Positions 23,878 to 31,671 of a stretch of 64,000 nucleotides of DNA are shown here, one piece after another. Position numbers and translations under genes: made by a program. The number at the start of each line of letters is the position of its first letter. Position 1 is the stretch's first letter. The notes below the pieces were generated by a model that made no database searches, was not told the origin of the DNA, and worked only from the letters and a program-made list of their open reading frames with translations. Location: contig NZ_CP016438.1 in the NCBI RefSeq assembly GCF_001685355.1, positions 1,426,001 through 1,490,000 on the forward strand, written 5' to 3'. This DNA is from Streptomyces lincolnensis (GTDB lineage Bacteria; Actinomycetota; Actinomycetes; Streptomycetales; Streptomycetaceae).

Positions 23878-24809
23878 CCGCTACCGCCCCCGCCCCCGCG
23901 GCGCGCAGAGGCCTGGACAAGAAGGCCGTCGACAAGCGGGCCTTCAACAAGAAGGCCGTCATCCCCTGGCTCTTCCTGGCACCGGGCCTGCTGCTCGCCC
24001 TCGTCTTCAAGTTCTGGCCGATGGCCAAGGGCATCTGGCTCAGCTTCTTCGACGTACGCCCCTTCCTCGGCGACCAGTGGATCGGCCTCGACAACTACGA
24101 GCGGGTCCTGAGCGATCACCGCTTCCAGGACGCCATCGGGCACACCCTGATCCTGGGCATCGGCCAGTCGTTCGGCGCGATCCTGCTCGGGTTCGCCCTC
24201 GCCCTGCTCCTGGAGGGCCAGGCCCGCTCGCTGAAGATCCTCCGCACCGCGGTCTTCCTGCCCGCCGTCACCGCCACCGCGGTGGTCGGCGAGCTGTGGC
24301 GGCTGATGTACTACCCGACGTCCGACGGTCTCCTCAACAGCGGCCTGCACCTGCTCGGGCTCGGCCCCGTCCAGTTCCTCGACAACCCGGACCTCGCGCT
24401 GTACTCGACGATGGCGATGGGCATCTGGATCTGGGCCCCGTACAACATGGTGATCCTCCTCGCCGGGCTCGCGGGCGTGGACCGTTCGCTGTACGAGGCG
24501 GCGGCGATGGACGGCGTCTCGCTGTGGCAGCGGCTGCGCTGGGTCACGCTCCCCGCGATCCGCCCGGCCCTCATGATCGTCCTCACGCTCGCCACGATCC
24601 GCGGACTGCGGGTGTTCACCGAGGTCTACGTCCTGACCGGTGGCGGCCCCGCCGGATCCACCGACGTCTGGATGACCCGCGCCTACACCCTGGGCTTCAC
24701 CCGCAACGACATCGGCGGCGCCTCGGCGGCCTCGGTCGTCCTGCTCTGCGTGACGCTCCTGCTCACCGTCATGGTCAACCACCTCCGCAAGAGGGGAGAA
24801 GCGCGATGA
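23874..24809 (+). CDS. ABC sugar importer permease (MalF-type)
   Basis: The protein has 311 residues with six membrane helices after a basic N-terminus (RRGLDKKAVDKRAFNKKAV). The EAA loop that docks the ATPase is EAAAMDGVSLWQRLRWVTLPAIRPAL near 205. The start codon overlaps the previous stop (ATGA), as does its own stop with the next permease, so the three transport genes are translationally coupled. No ATP-binding subunit is encoded in the operon; Streptomyces CUT1 importers commonly share the ATPase MsiK encoded elsewhere. Confidence 0.9.
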   Translation: MTATAPAPAARRGLDKKAVDKRAFNKKAVIPWLFLAPGLLLALVFKFWPMAKGIWLSFFDVRPFLGDQWIGLDNYERVLSDHRFQDAIGHTLILGIGQSFGAILLGFALALLLEGQARSLKILRTAVFLPAVTATAVVGELWRLMYYPTSDGLLNSGLHLLGLGPVQFLDNPDLALYSTMAMGIWIWAPYNMVILLAGLAGVDRSLYEAAAMDGVSLWQRLRWVTLPAIRPALMIVLTLATIRGLRVFTEVYVLTGGGPAGSTDVWMTRAYTLGFTRNDIGGASAASVVLLCVTLLLTVMVNHLRKRGEAR

Positions 24810-25750
24810 GCGCCCCCGTCATCGACCCCGTCCGGCCGGCGGCACCCGACACCCCGGCCGGACGGAGCACCAAGGCGCAGCGGACCACCCCGGCCCGCTT
24901 CGACACCGCACTCGGCTGGAACGACAAGCCCGGAGTCGCCTGGACCCTGCGCATCCTGCTCTGCCTGATCGCCCTCGCCGTCTTCGCGGCGCCCTTCCTG
25001 ACGATCTTCTCGGGCGCCTTCACCACCAACCCCAGCGGATCCTCGCTGTCGTTCCTGCCGCACGACAGCACGCTGCTGAACTTCAAGGTGGCCGGCGAGC
25101 GCGGCATCTGGGACTACCTCGGCAACTCGCTGGTCATAGCCGGCGGCGGACTGCTGCTCCAACTCGTGGTGTGCACCCTCGCCGCGTACGCCCTGGCCCG
25201 GCACCGGTTCCGCGGACAGGCCCTGATCATGATGCTGTTCATGATGACCCTGATGCTTCCCGAGGAGGTCATCGCGATCCCCCTGTCGCTGGTCCTCGGT
25301 GATGTGCCGGTGGTGCACCTGGACCTCAAGGGCACGGTCTGGGGCGTCATCCTGCCCCTGGGCGCCTGGGGCTTCTCGGTGATGATGCTGACCGAGTTCA
25401 TGAAGGACATCCCCGCCGAGATCGAGGAGGCGGCCCGGCTCGACGGCGTCGGCGAGCTCAGGATGCTCTGGCAGATCATCCTGCCGCTGTGCAGGCCCGC
25501 GCTCGGCGTGGCGGGTGTGCTCGGCTTCATCATGATCTGGGACCAGTACCTGCTGCCTCTGATCGCCTCCAAGGACCCCACCGACTACACGGTCACCGTC
25601 GCCCTGTCCATCCTGCGCACCGACCCCGAGGTCGGCTCCGGGGTGGTGCTGGCCGGTGCGGTCATCGCCCTCATCCCCAGCCTCATCGTCTATCTGCTCC
25701 TCCAGCGCTCGCTGGTCACCGGCATCGCCGCCGGTGCCACCAAGGGCTGA
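24806..25750 (+). CDS. ABC sugar importer permease (MalG-type)
   Basis: The protein has 314 residues. It starts at ATG 24806, overlapping the stop of the first permease, after AGGGGAGAA. A long cytoplasmic N-terminus (about 45 residues, Pro/Thr-rich) precedes six helices. The EAA loop is EIEEAARLDGVGELRMLWQIILPLCRPAL near 210. It forms the heterodimeric channel with the preceding permease. A 46-bp gap separates it from the dehydratase gene. Confidence 0.9.
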   Translation: MSAPVIDPVRPAAPDTPAGRSTKAQRTTPARFDTALGWNDKPGVAWTLRILLCLIALAVFAAPFLTIFSGAFTTNPSGSSLSFLPHDSTLLNFKVAGERGIWDYLGNSLVIAGGGLLLQLVVCTLAAYALARHRFRGQALIMMLFMMTLMLPEEVIAIPLSLVLGDVPVVHLDLKGTVWGVILPLGAWGFSVMMLTEFMKDIPAEIEEAARLDGVGELRMLWQIILPLCRPALGVAGVLGFIMIWDQYLLPLIASKDPTDYTVTVALSILRTDPEVGSGVVLAGAVIALIPSLIVYLLLQRSLVTGIAAGATKG

Positions 25751-25796
25751 CACAGTGTCGAGCGACACCCCCCACAGTCGTAGTTACGAGGGAGAC

Positions 25797-26705
25797 ATGA
25801 AGTTCCACGGAGTGCTGTTCTTTCCGGTCACGCCGTTCGCCGCGGACGGTTCACTGGACGAGGAACGGCTCGCCCAGCACATCGACAACGGTGTCGCGGC
25901 CGGCGCGGGCGGTGTGTTCGTCGCCTGCGGCACCGGTGAGTTCCACGCCCTGACCTCCCAGGAGATCGAGCGGGCCACCCGGATCGCGGTCGAGACGACC
26001 GCGGGCCGGGTGCCCGTCCTCGCCGCCGCGGGCGGTCCCACACCCGTCGCCCGCGACCAGGCCGTCCGCGTGGAGCGGGCCGGCGCCGACGGCATCCTGC
26101 TGCTGCCGCCCTATCTGGTGACCGCGCCGCAGGAGGGGCTGGTGCGTTACGTCGAGGACGTCACCGCCGCCACCGAACTGCCCGTCGTCTTCTACCAGCG
26201 CGGCACCGCCCGGCTCACCGAGGCGACGGCCGCCCGGCTCGCCGCGCTGCCCAACGTCGTCGGCCTCAAGGACGGTCTCGGGGACGTCGAGCGGATGCAC
26301 CGCATCGTCCGGGCGGTGCGCGCCGTACCGGGCGGGCAGGACTTCCAGTTCTTCAACGGCCTGCCCACCGCCGAGATGACCGCGCCCGCCTACCGGGGCA
26401 TCGGCGTCGGCCTGTACTCCTCCGCGGTGTTCGCCTTCGCCCCGGAGATCGCCCAGGCCTTCCACCGGGCGCTCACCGACGGCGACGAGGCCCTCGTGAA
26501 CACCCTCCTCGACGAGTTCTACGCCCCTCTCGTCACACTCCGCGACGAGGTCCCCGGATACGCGGTCGCCCTGGTCAAGGCCGGGGTGACGCTCCGCGGC
26601 CTGGACGTCGGCGGGGTCCGGGCGCCACTGATCGACCCGACGCCGGAGCACGTCGCCCGGCTCGCGAAACTCATCGACCACGGCCTGGAGGTGGTCGCCG
26701 CATGA
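25797..26705 (+). CDS. kdgD: 5-dehydro-4-deoxyglucarate dehydratase (DapA superfamily)
   Basis: The protein has 302 residues and its ATG follows GAGGGAG. It is a class I aldolase barrel with the Schiff-base Lys158 in VVGLKDGLGD, the catalytic Tyr133 in VVFYQRGTA and the carboxylate loop CGTGE at 44-48, all placed as in dihydrodipicolinate synthase relatives. KDG-aldarate dehydratase converts 5-dehydro-4-deoxy-D-glucarate to 2,5-dioxopentanoate (2-oxoglutarate semialdehyde), CO2 and water. The next gene makes its substrate from glucarate and overlaps it by 4 bp. The semialdehyde dehydrogenase that would finish the route to 2-oxoglutarate is not in this window. Confidence 0.9.
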   Translation: MKFHGVLFFPVTPFAADGSLDEERLAQHIDNGVAAGAGGVFVACGTGEFHALTSQEIERATRIAVETTAGRVPVLAAAGGPTPVARDQAVRVERAGADGILLLPPYLVTAPQEGLVRYVEDVTAATELPVVFYQRGTARLTEATAARLAALPNVVGLKDGLGDVERMHRIVRAVRAVPGGQDFQFFNGLPTAEMTAPAYRGIGVGLYSSAVFAFAPEIAQAFHRALTDGDEALVNTLLDEFYAPLVTLRDEVPGYAVALVKAGVTLRGLDVGGVRAPLIDPTPEHVARLAKLIDHGLEVVAA

Positions 26706-27952
26706 ACCCCACCAGGATCAAGGAACTGATCGTCACCCCGATCGCCTTCCGCGACCCCCCGCTGCTCAACTCCAACGGCGTCCACGAGCCCCTCGCGCTG
26801 CGCGTGATCCTCCAACTGGTCCTGGAGGACGGCACGGTGGGCCTCGGCGAGTCCCCCGGCGGCGTCGCCCGCCTGGAGCGGCTTCAGGCCGCCGCCAACG
26901 TGGTCGTCGGCATGGACGTCTTCGACACCACGGCGGTCGCGGCCGCGATCGACGCCGACCTGCTGCCGACCGTGCCCAGCTCCCACGAGCGCGGCTGGAC
27001 CACCTCGGCGGTGGAGGTGGCCTGTCTGGACGCGCAGGGCAAGCTCCTCGGGCGGCCGGTCGGCGACCTGCTCGGCGGCACGGTCCGTGACGCGGTGCCC
27101 TTCGCCGCGTACCTCTTCTACAAGTGGGCCGAGCACCCCGCCCTTGACGGCCACGCGGCCGTTGGTGACGACTGGGGCGAGGCGCTGGACCCGGCCGGGA
27201 TCGTCGAGCAGGCCCGGCTGATGCAGCAGCGGTACGGCTTCACCTCGTTCAAGCTCAAGGGCGGTGTCTTCCCGCCCGACGAGGAGATCGCCGCGATCAA
27301 GGCGCTGGCGGAGGCGTTCCCCGGGCAGCCGCTGCGGCTCGACCCCAACACGGCCTGGACGGTGGAGACGTCGAAGTACGTCGCCCGCGAACTGGACGGG
27401 GTCCTCGAGTACCTGGAGGACCCGACCAAAGGCATCGAGGGCATGGCGGAGGTCGCGAAGGACGCGCCCATGCCGCTCGGCACCAACATGTGCGTGATCG
27501 CCTGGGAGCACCTGAAGCCCGGCATCGAGCAGGACGCCATCCAGGTGCTGCTCACCGACCACCACTACTGGGGCGGGCTGCGCCGCACCCGTGAACTGGC
27601 CGCCGTCTGCGAGGCGTTCGGGATCGCGCTGTCCATGCACTCCAACTCGCACCTGGGCATCAGCCTCGCCGCCATGACCCATGTGGCCGCGGCCATCCCG
27701 AACCTCGACCACTCCTGCGACACTCACTACCCGTGGAACTCGGCCGACGACGTGATCGTCCCCGGGGTCCTGGAGCTGCGCGACGGCGCGGTCAAGGTCC
27801 CCACCGGTCCGGGCCTCGGTGTCGAACTCGACCACGACGCCCTGGAGCGGCTGCACCGGCTGTACCTGGACTCCGGGATGCGCAGCCGTGACGACACCGG
27901 ATACATGCGGCGGATCCAGCCCGACTACGAACTCAGGCTGCCCCGCTGGTAA
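26702..27952 (+). CDS. gudD: glucarate dehydratase (enolase superfamily)
   Basis: The protein has 416 residues, starting in an ATGA overlap with the previous gene. The N-terminal capping domain runs to about residue 120 and the barrel follows. Catalytic features are FKLKG (Lys184, Lys186), metal ligands RLDPN (Asp214) and YLEDP (Glu239), Asn262 in GTNMCV, and the HSNSH motif at 313-317, as in the GlucD subgroup. It dehydrates D-glucarate (often also L-idarate) to 5-dehydro-4-deoxyglucarate in the cytoplasm. It is the last gene of the operon and is followed 12 bp later by a strong terminator. Glucarate could come from oxidised glucuronate released by the GH115 enzyme in this window. Confidence 0.9.
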   Translation: MNPTRIKELIVTPIAFRDPPLLNSNGVHEPLALRVILQLVLEDGTVGLGESPGGVARLERLQAAANVVVGMDVFDTTAVAAAIDADLLPTVPSSHERGWTTSAVEVACLDAQGKLLGRPVGDLLGGTVRDAVPFAAYLFYKWAEHPALDGHAAVGDDWGEALDPAGIVEQARLMQQRYGFTSFKLKGGVFPPDEEIAAIKALAEAFPGQPLRLDPNTAWTVETSKYVARELDGVLEYLEDPTKGIEGMAEVAKDAPMPLGTNMCVIAWEHLKPGIEQDAIQVLLTDHHYWGGLRRTRELAAVCEAFGIALSMHSNSHLGISLAAMTHVAAAIPNLDHSCDTHYPWNSADDVIVPGVLELRDGAVKVPTGPGLGVELDHDALERLHRLYLDSGMRSRDDTGYMRRIQPDYELRLPRW

Positions 27953-27964
27953 CAGGACCCCCAT

Positions 27965-28005
27965 CGGACAAGGCGCCCGGCGAACCCGGGCGCCTTGTCC
28001 GTTTT
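27965..28005 (+). terminator. strong intrinsic terminator of the glucarate operon
   Basis: A perfect 16-bp stem (CGGACAAGGCGCCCGG and its inverse) with a 5-base loop is followed by TTTT. It lies 12 bp after the glucarate dehydratase stop. The downstream pseudogene starts directly at the T-run. Confidence 0.9.
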
Positions 28006-28270
28006 CAGGTGGCTTCTGGCCATCCCGCACTATCTGGTCCTGGGCCTCGTGGGCGGCGGCATCCGCGCCCTCATCGGCCTGCTCAGCCTCTACGCGGGCA
28101 TCGCGCTGGCCGTGACCGGACGCTATCCGCCCGGCATCTTCGACCTGGTGGTCGGCCTCAACCGCTGGGTGCTGCCCGTGTTCGCCTACGTGTCCCTGCT
28201 CACCGACGAGTACCCGCCGTTCCGCCTGGACCAGGGCGGCTCGGAACCACTGGCGGCCACTCGGCCCTGA
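28002..28270 (+). pseudogene. 5'-truncated DUF4389 membrane protein remnant
   Basis: The frame encodes VFRWLLAIPHYLVLGLVGGGIRALIGLLSLYAGIALAVTGRYPPGIFDLVVGLNRWVLPVFAYVSLLTDEYPPF, a clear DUF4389 domain with two membrane helices. It begins in the middle of the domain, immediately at the T-run of the terminator, with no ribosome binding site. Intact family members have more sequence before this point. A 91-codon frame can be opened from TTG 27995 inside the terminator stem, which is unlikely to be translated. Treated as a gene remnant. Confidence 0.7.
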
Positions 28271-28291
28271 CCGCCGCATGCCCGTGGGGGC

Positions 28292-28489
28292 GAGGGCTAG
28301 CAGGGATCCGAGCGAGCCGAGGGCCGCCATCGAGGTCACCTGGGCCGGGGTCATGCCGATGGACTTGAGCATGCCCAGGTCCCGGCGGCGGTCGTGGGTG
28401 TTGAGGGCGGCCGTGTTGAGCACGCCCAGGGAGGCCACCGCGGCGAGCAGCGCGGTCAGCGTCGGGCGATCGGCGACGACCCTGCTGGG
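28292..28489 (-). pseudogene. FtsX-type ABC permease C-terminal fragment
   Basis: On the minus strand this encodes ALLAAVASLGVLNTAALNTHDRRRDLGMLKSIGMTPAQVTSMAALGSLGSLLALAPTGMRR. The RRDLGMLKSIGMTPxQV signature is typical of the last part of FtsX/MacB-type permeases. The protein breaks off after the second helix, and the N-terminal 600 or so residues expected are missing, so this is a fragment. Confidence 0.7.
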
Positions 28490-28497
28490 CCGTGGCC

Positions 28498-28661
28498 GGT
28501 CCAACACGGAGCCGGCCGCCGAACTCACCCTGAGCGAGGCCACGGTGAAGTCCCATGTGGCCCGCATCTTCGCCAAGCTGACCCTGCGCGACCGGGCCCA
28601 GGCCGTCGTCCTCGCCTATGAGACGGGGCTGGTCAGGGCGGGCGGGCCGCCCGACTCCTGA
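28498..28661 (+). pseudogene. LuxR-type response regulator C-terminal fragment
   Basis: The plus strand reads NTEPAAELTLSEATVKSHVARIFAKLTLRDRAQAVVLAYETGLVRAGG, the recognition helix and tail of a NarL/LuxR response regulator. The receiver domain and first HTH helix are gone, replaced by antisense FtsX sequence. FtsX permeases and such regulators are often neighbours in Streptomyces, so both scraps may come from one lost locus. Confidence 0.75.
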
Positions 28662-28704
28662 GACGTACTTCCGGTGCGGCCCGGGGGTGCTTAGCGTGCG
28701 GTTC

Positions 28705-30378
28705 ATGGATCAACGACAGCGGACGTCCGTACGGCATTTCGACCACCGCCCCTGGCTGTTCGCCGAGGAGGCGTCCGAGGAGCAGCGGCACGCGCAGGGG
28801 GAGCGGCAGCGGGAGATCGGCGGCGAGACGGAGATCGGCGAGCGCTGCTACGTCGCCGAGTCGGCGGCCGTGTTCCCGGACCGGCTGCGGCTCGGGGACG
28901 ACTCGTACATCGCGGCCCACGCCTATGTCACCGGGGACGTGGCCACCGGCACGGACTGCACGCTGAACCCCTTCACCACGGTGCGGGGTGCGGTGACCCT
29001 GGGCTCCGGGGTGCGGATCGGCGCGCACACCTCGCTGCTCGGCTTCAACCACTCCATGGCCCCCGACCGGCCGGTGTTCCGGCAGCCCCACACCAGTCGG
29101 GGGATCGAGGTCGGGGACGACGTGTGGATCGGCTCGCACGTGGTCGTCGTGGACGGCGTCACGATCGGTGACCACTGTGTGATCGGCGCGGGGGCGGTCG
29201 TCACCAAGGACGTTCCGGCCTGGACGGTGGCCGCCGGAAACCCGGCCCGGCCGATCCGCGACCGACGGGACGGCGGCGGCAAGGCGCCCGGCGGGGGCAC
29301 CGAGCTGAGCCGCTTCGCCGACACCGCCCGCGCCCAGGCCCCCGAACTCCTCGCCCGCCACTGGAACGGCGAGCGGTACGTCGACCGCGTCGGCGCGGCG
29401 CCCACCGTACGGGCGCACTGCGACGCCGTGGAGATCGCCGACCTGCTGCTGGGCTCCGCGCCCGCGCAGGTGCCGGCCCAGGAGCACGTCGTACGCCTGC
29501 GCGCGCTCCAGGACCCGGACACCGGGCTGGTCCCGGAGTTCGACGAGGCGCTGCCGTACGACGACCACTTCCCGGGCGAGGGCGCCTCGCTGTACCACGT
29601 CCTGTGTGTGGGCTACGCGCTCGATCTGCTGGGCTCCTCCCTTCCTCATCCGGTGCGTGGGGCAGGTGAGATGACGGCGCGTCAACTCGTGGCGCGTCTG
29701 GAGGCGTTGCCGTGGCGGGACGGCGCGTGGGGCGCCGGGGCGTGGATCGACTCCTGGGCCACGGCCGTGCACTGGAACCTGGCGCGCGGCGAGGGCGGTG
29801 GTGTGGAACCGGGTGCGCGGGAGGCGTTGTTCGGCTGGCTGCTCACCCGTGCCGATCCGTGGACCGGGATGTGGGGAGAACCGTCGGCCGAGGCGGGGCG
29901 GTTGCAGGTGGTCAACGGCTACTACCGGCTGACACGGGGGTCGTTCGCGCAGTTCGGACTGCCCGTGCCGCACCCGGAGCGGGTCGTGGACACGGTCCTG
30001 GACCACGCCCGCGACTCCCGGTACTTCGGCGCCGGCCGGGAGAACGCCTGCAATGTGCTCGACGTCGCCCATCCCCTGTGGCTGTGCACCCGGCAGCTCG
30101 GCGCGGGCACCGGGGGCGACGGCTACCGTACGGCGGAGATCCGCGCCTGGGCCGAGCGGCAGCTGGCGTCGGCCCTCCCCCGCTGGCGGGACGGCCTGGG
30201 CTTCGGTTTCGGCCCCGGCACCGCGGGCCCCGGTCCGGAAACGGGCCTTCAGGGCACCGAGATGTGGCTGGCCATCGTCTGGCTCCTGGCCGACCTGCTG
30301 GGCCGCTCCGACGAACTCGGCTACCGGCCGCGCGGCATCCACCGGCCCGAGGCGGCGCGGCGCACCGGTTCCCGGTGA
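28705..30378 (+). CDS. hexapeptide-repeat acyltransferase fused to an alpha/alpha-toroid domain
   Basis: The protein has 557 residues. Residues about 35-185 are a left-handed beta-helix of hexapeptide repeats (GERCYVAESAAVFPDRLRLGDDSYIAAHAYVTGDV..., then VWIGSHVVVVDGVTIGDHCVIGAGAVVTKDVPAWTVAAGNPAR) with the catalytic-type His in LLGFNHSMAP, as in CoA-dependent O-acetyltransferases. Residues about 200-530 are a separate helical part rich in Trp (VNGYYRLTRGSFAQFG, ACNVLDVAHPLWLC) resembling glycosidase or terpenoid-cyclase toroids. It likely acetylates a sugar or glycan, while the toroid may bind or process it. There is no ribosome binding site; a TAGCGT box 7-12 bp before the ATG suggests a leaderless transcript. 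Confidence 0.75.
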   Translation: MDQRQRTSVRHFDHRPWLFAEEASEEQRHAQGERQREIGGETEIGERCYVAESAAVFPDRLRLGDDSYIAAHAYVTGDVATGTDCTLNPFTTVRGAVTLGSGVRIGAHTSLLGFNHSMAPDRPVFRQPHTSRGIEVGDDVWIGSHVVVVDGVTIGDHCVIGAGAVVTKDVPAWTVAAGNPARPIRDRRDGGGKAPGGGTELSRFADTARAQAPELLARHWNGERYVDRVGAAPTVRAHCDAVEIADLLLGSAPAQVPAQEHVVRLRALQDPDTGLVPEFDEALPYDDHFPGEGASLYHVLCVGYALDLLGSSLPHPVRGAGEMTARQLVARLEALPWRDGAWGAGAWIDSWATAVHWNLARGEGGGVEPGAREALFGWLLTRADPWTGMWGEPSAEAGRLQVVNGYYRLTRGSFAQFGLPVPHPERVVDTVLDHARDSRYFGAGRENACNVLDVAHPLWLCTRQLGAGTGGDGYRTAEIRAWAERQLASALPRWRDGLGFGFGPGTAGPGPETGLQGTEMWLAIVWLLADLLGRSDELGYRPRGIHRPEAARRTGSR

Positions 30379-30445
30379 ACTCTTCCCTTACGGCAGGTAC
30401 ATGCCCGAACCTGTCCATCGGTGACCTGAGCTGAGGAGTGAGCAC

Positions 30446-31510
30446 GTGGGCGAAGGCAGTCGGACGGCGGTCGCGGTGACGGGCGGCAGCGGTTTCGTCG
30501 GGAGCCACCTGGTCCGGCGGCTGCTGGAGCGGGGTCACCGCGTCCACGCCACGGTACGCAGCACCGCGAACACGGCGAAGGTACGGCCGCTGTGGGAGAT
30601 GCAGGAGATCTTCCCCGGTCAGCTGTCGCTGTTCGAGGCCGACCTGCTGGTGGAGGGTTCCTTCGACGAGGCGCTGAGCGGCTGCCGGGTCGTCCACCAC
30701 GTGGCGTCGCCGTTCTTCATGCCGGAGAAGATCAAGGACGGCCGCCGGGACATGGTCGAACCGGCCCTGCTCGGCACGCGCAACGTCCTGGGCGGCGTGG
30801 AGCGGACGCCCACGGTCGAGCGCGTGGTCCTCACCTCCACCGTCGGCACGATCTTCGGCGACTACGCCGATGTCCTCGCCATGGACGACCAGATGCTGTC
30901 GGAGAAGTACGTCAACACCACGAGCACCGTGGAGAACAACCCGTACCACTACGCCAAGACGCTCGCGGAGCAGGCGGCCCGGGAGGCGGAGGCGGCCCAG
31001 AGCCGCTGGCGCCTGGTGACCGTCAACCCCGGTCTGGTCCTGGGCCCCTCACTCACCCCCGCCTCCGAGTCCGGCAGCCTGTTCCTGCTGGACGAGCTGT
31101 TCAAGGGCTACTTCTGCTACGGCGCCCCGGACTTCAGCTTCACCACCGCGGACGTGCGCGAGGTGGCCGACGCGCACATCGCGGCGGCGGAGAACCCCGA
31201 CGCCGAGGGCCGTTACATCGTCGCGGCGCCGACCATGACGTCCTTCCACGACATGGCGCGCATCATCCGCCACCGCCACCCCCGCGACCTCCGCCTCCCG
31301 CGCACCGCGCTCCCGCACTGGCCGGTCCGGGTACTGGGGCCCGCCTTCGGCCTCACCCAGGACTACATAGGCAAGCATCTCGGCATACGGTTCCGCGTGG
31401 ACAACGGCCGGAGCGTGCGTGAACTGGGCATCAGCTACCGCCCGATCGAGGAAACGGTCCTCGACCACCACGAGGCCTGGCGGAACCGGCGGCGCGCGAG
31501 ATCAACCTGA
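30446..31510 (+). CDS. NAD(P)-dependent epimerase/reductase, dihydroflavonol-4-reductase-like
   Basis: The protein has 354 residues and its GTG start follows GAGGAG. It is an extended SDR with the nucleotide motif TGGSGFVGSH near 12 and the active-site YHYAK near 168. Downstream residues (NPGLVLGPSLTP, FTTADVREVADAHIAAAENPDAEGRYI) are typical of the flavonol/cinnamoyl reductase branch. It probably reduces an aldehyde or ketone of an unknown small molecule. It follows the acyltransferase on the same strand after 67 bp with its own ribosome binding site. Confidence 0.83.
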   Translation: MGEGSRTAVAVTGGSGFVGSHLVRRLLERGHRVHATVRSTANTAKVRPLWEMQEIFPGQLSLFEADLLVEGSFDEALSGCRVVHHVASPFFMPEKIKDGRRDMVEPALLGTRNVLGGVERTPTVERVVLTSTVGTIFGDYADVLAMDDQMLSEKYVNTTSTVENNPYHYAKTLAEQAAREAEAAQSRWRLVTVNPGLVLGPSLTPASESGSLFLLDELFKGYFCYGAPDFSFTTADVREVADAHIAAAENPDAEGRYIVAAPTMTSFHDMARIIRHRHPRDLRLPRTALPHWPVRVLGPAFGLTQDYIGKHLGIRFRVDNGRSVRELGISYRPIEETVLDHHEAWRNRRRARST

Positions 31511-31549
31511 GATAAACATCAACGGGACGAAGGTCACAGGAACGTATCG

Positions 31550-31580
31550 GACAAGTGACCTTTCAATCTTCACACTTGTC
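31550..31580. promoter_or_regulatory. inverted repeat in the AT-rich leader of the NlpC/P60 gene
   Basis: GACAAGTG (31550-31557) and CACTTGTC (31573-31580) form a perfect 8-bp inverted repeat in a 160-bp leader that is far more AT-rich than its surroundings. It could be an operator or an RNA stem. I could not match the leader to the c-di-AMP riboswitch that precedes some wall hydrolases. Confidence 0.4.
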
Positions 31581-31671
31581 ACACAAATTGGTTAGGTTAA
31601 GCGTCGGCCGCACGACTCCCCCGGCGAATCCGCCGCGTCGCGAGGCCCCGCAAGGAAGGAGTACGTCTCCC

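Noticed and set aside
26519..28576. A 685-codon minus-strand frame running from the FtsX scrap through the glucarate dehydratase gene
   Set aside because: Only its first 100 or so residues resemble a real protein (FtsX); the rest is antisense to well-supported enzymes.
31511..31671. c-di-AMP (ydaO-type) riboswitch before the NlpC/P60 gene
   Set aside because: Some Streptomyces wall hydrolases have one, but I could not find the conserved core bases in this leader. Only an inverted repeat is supported.
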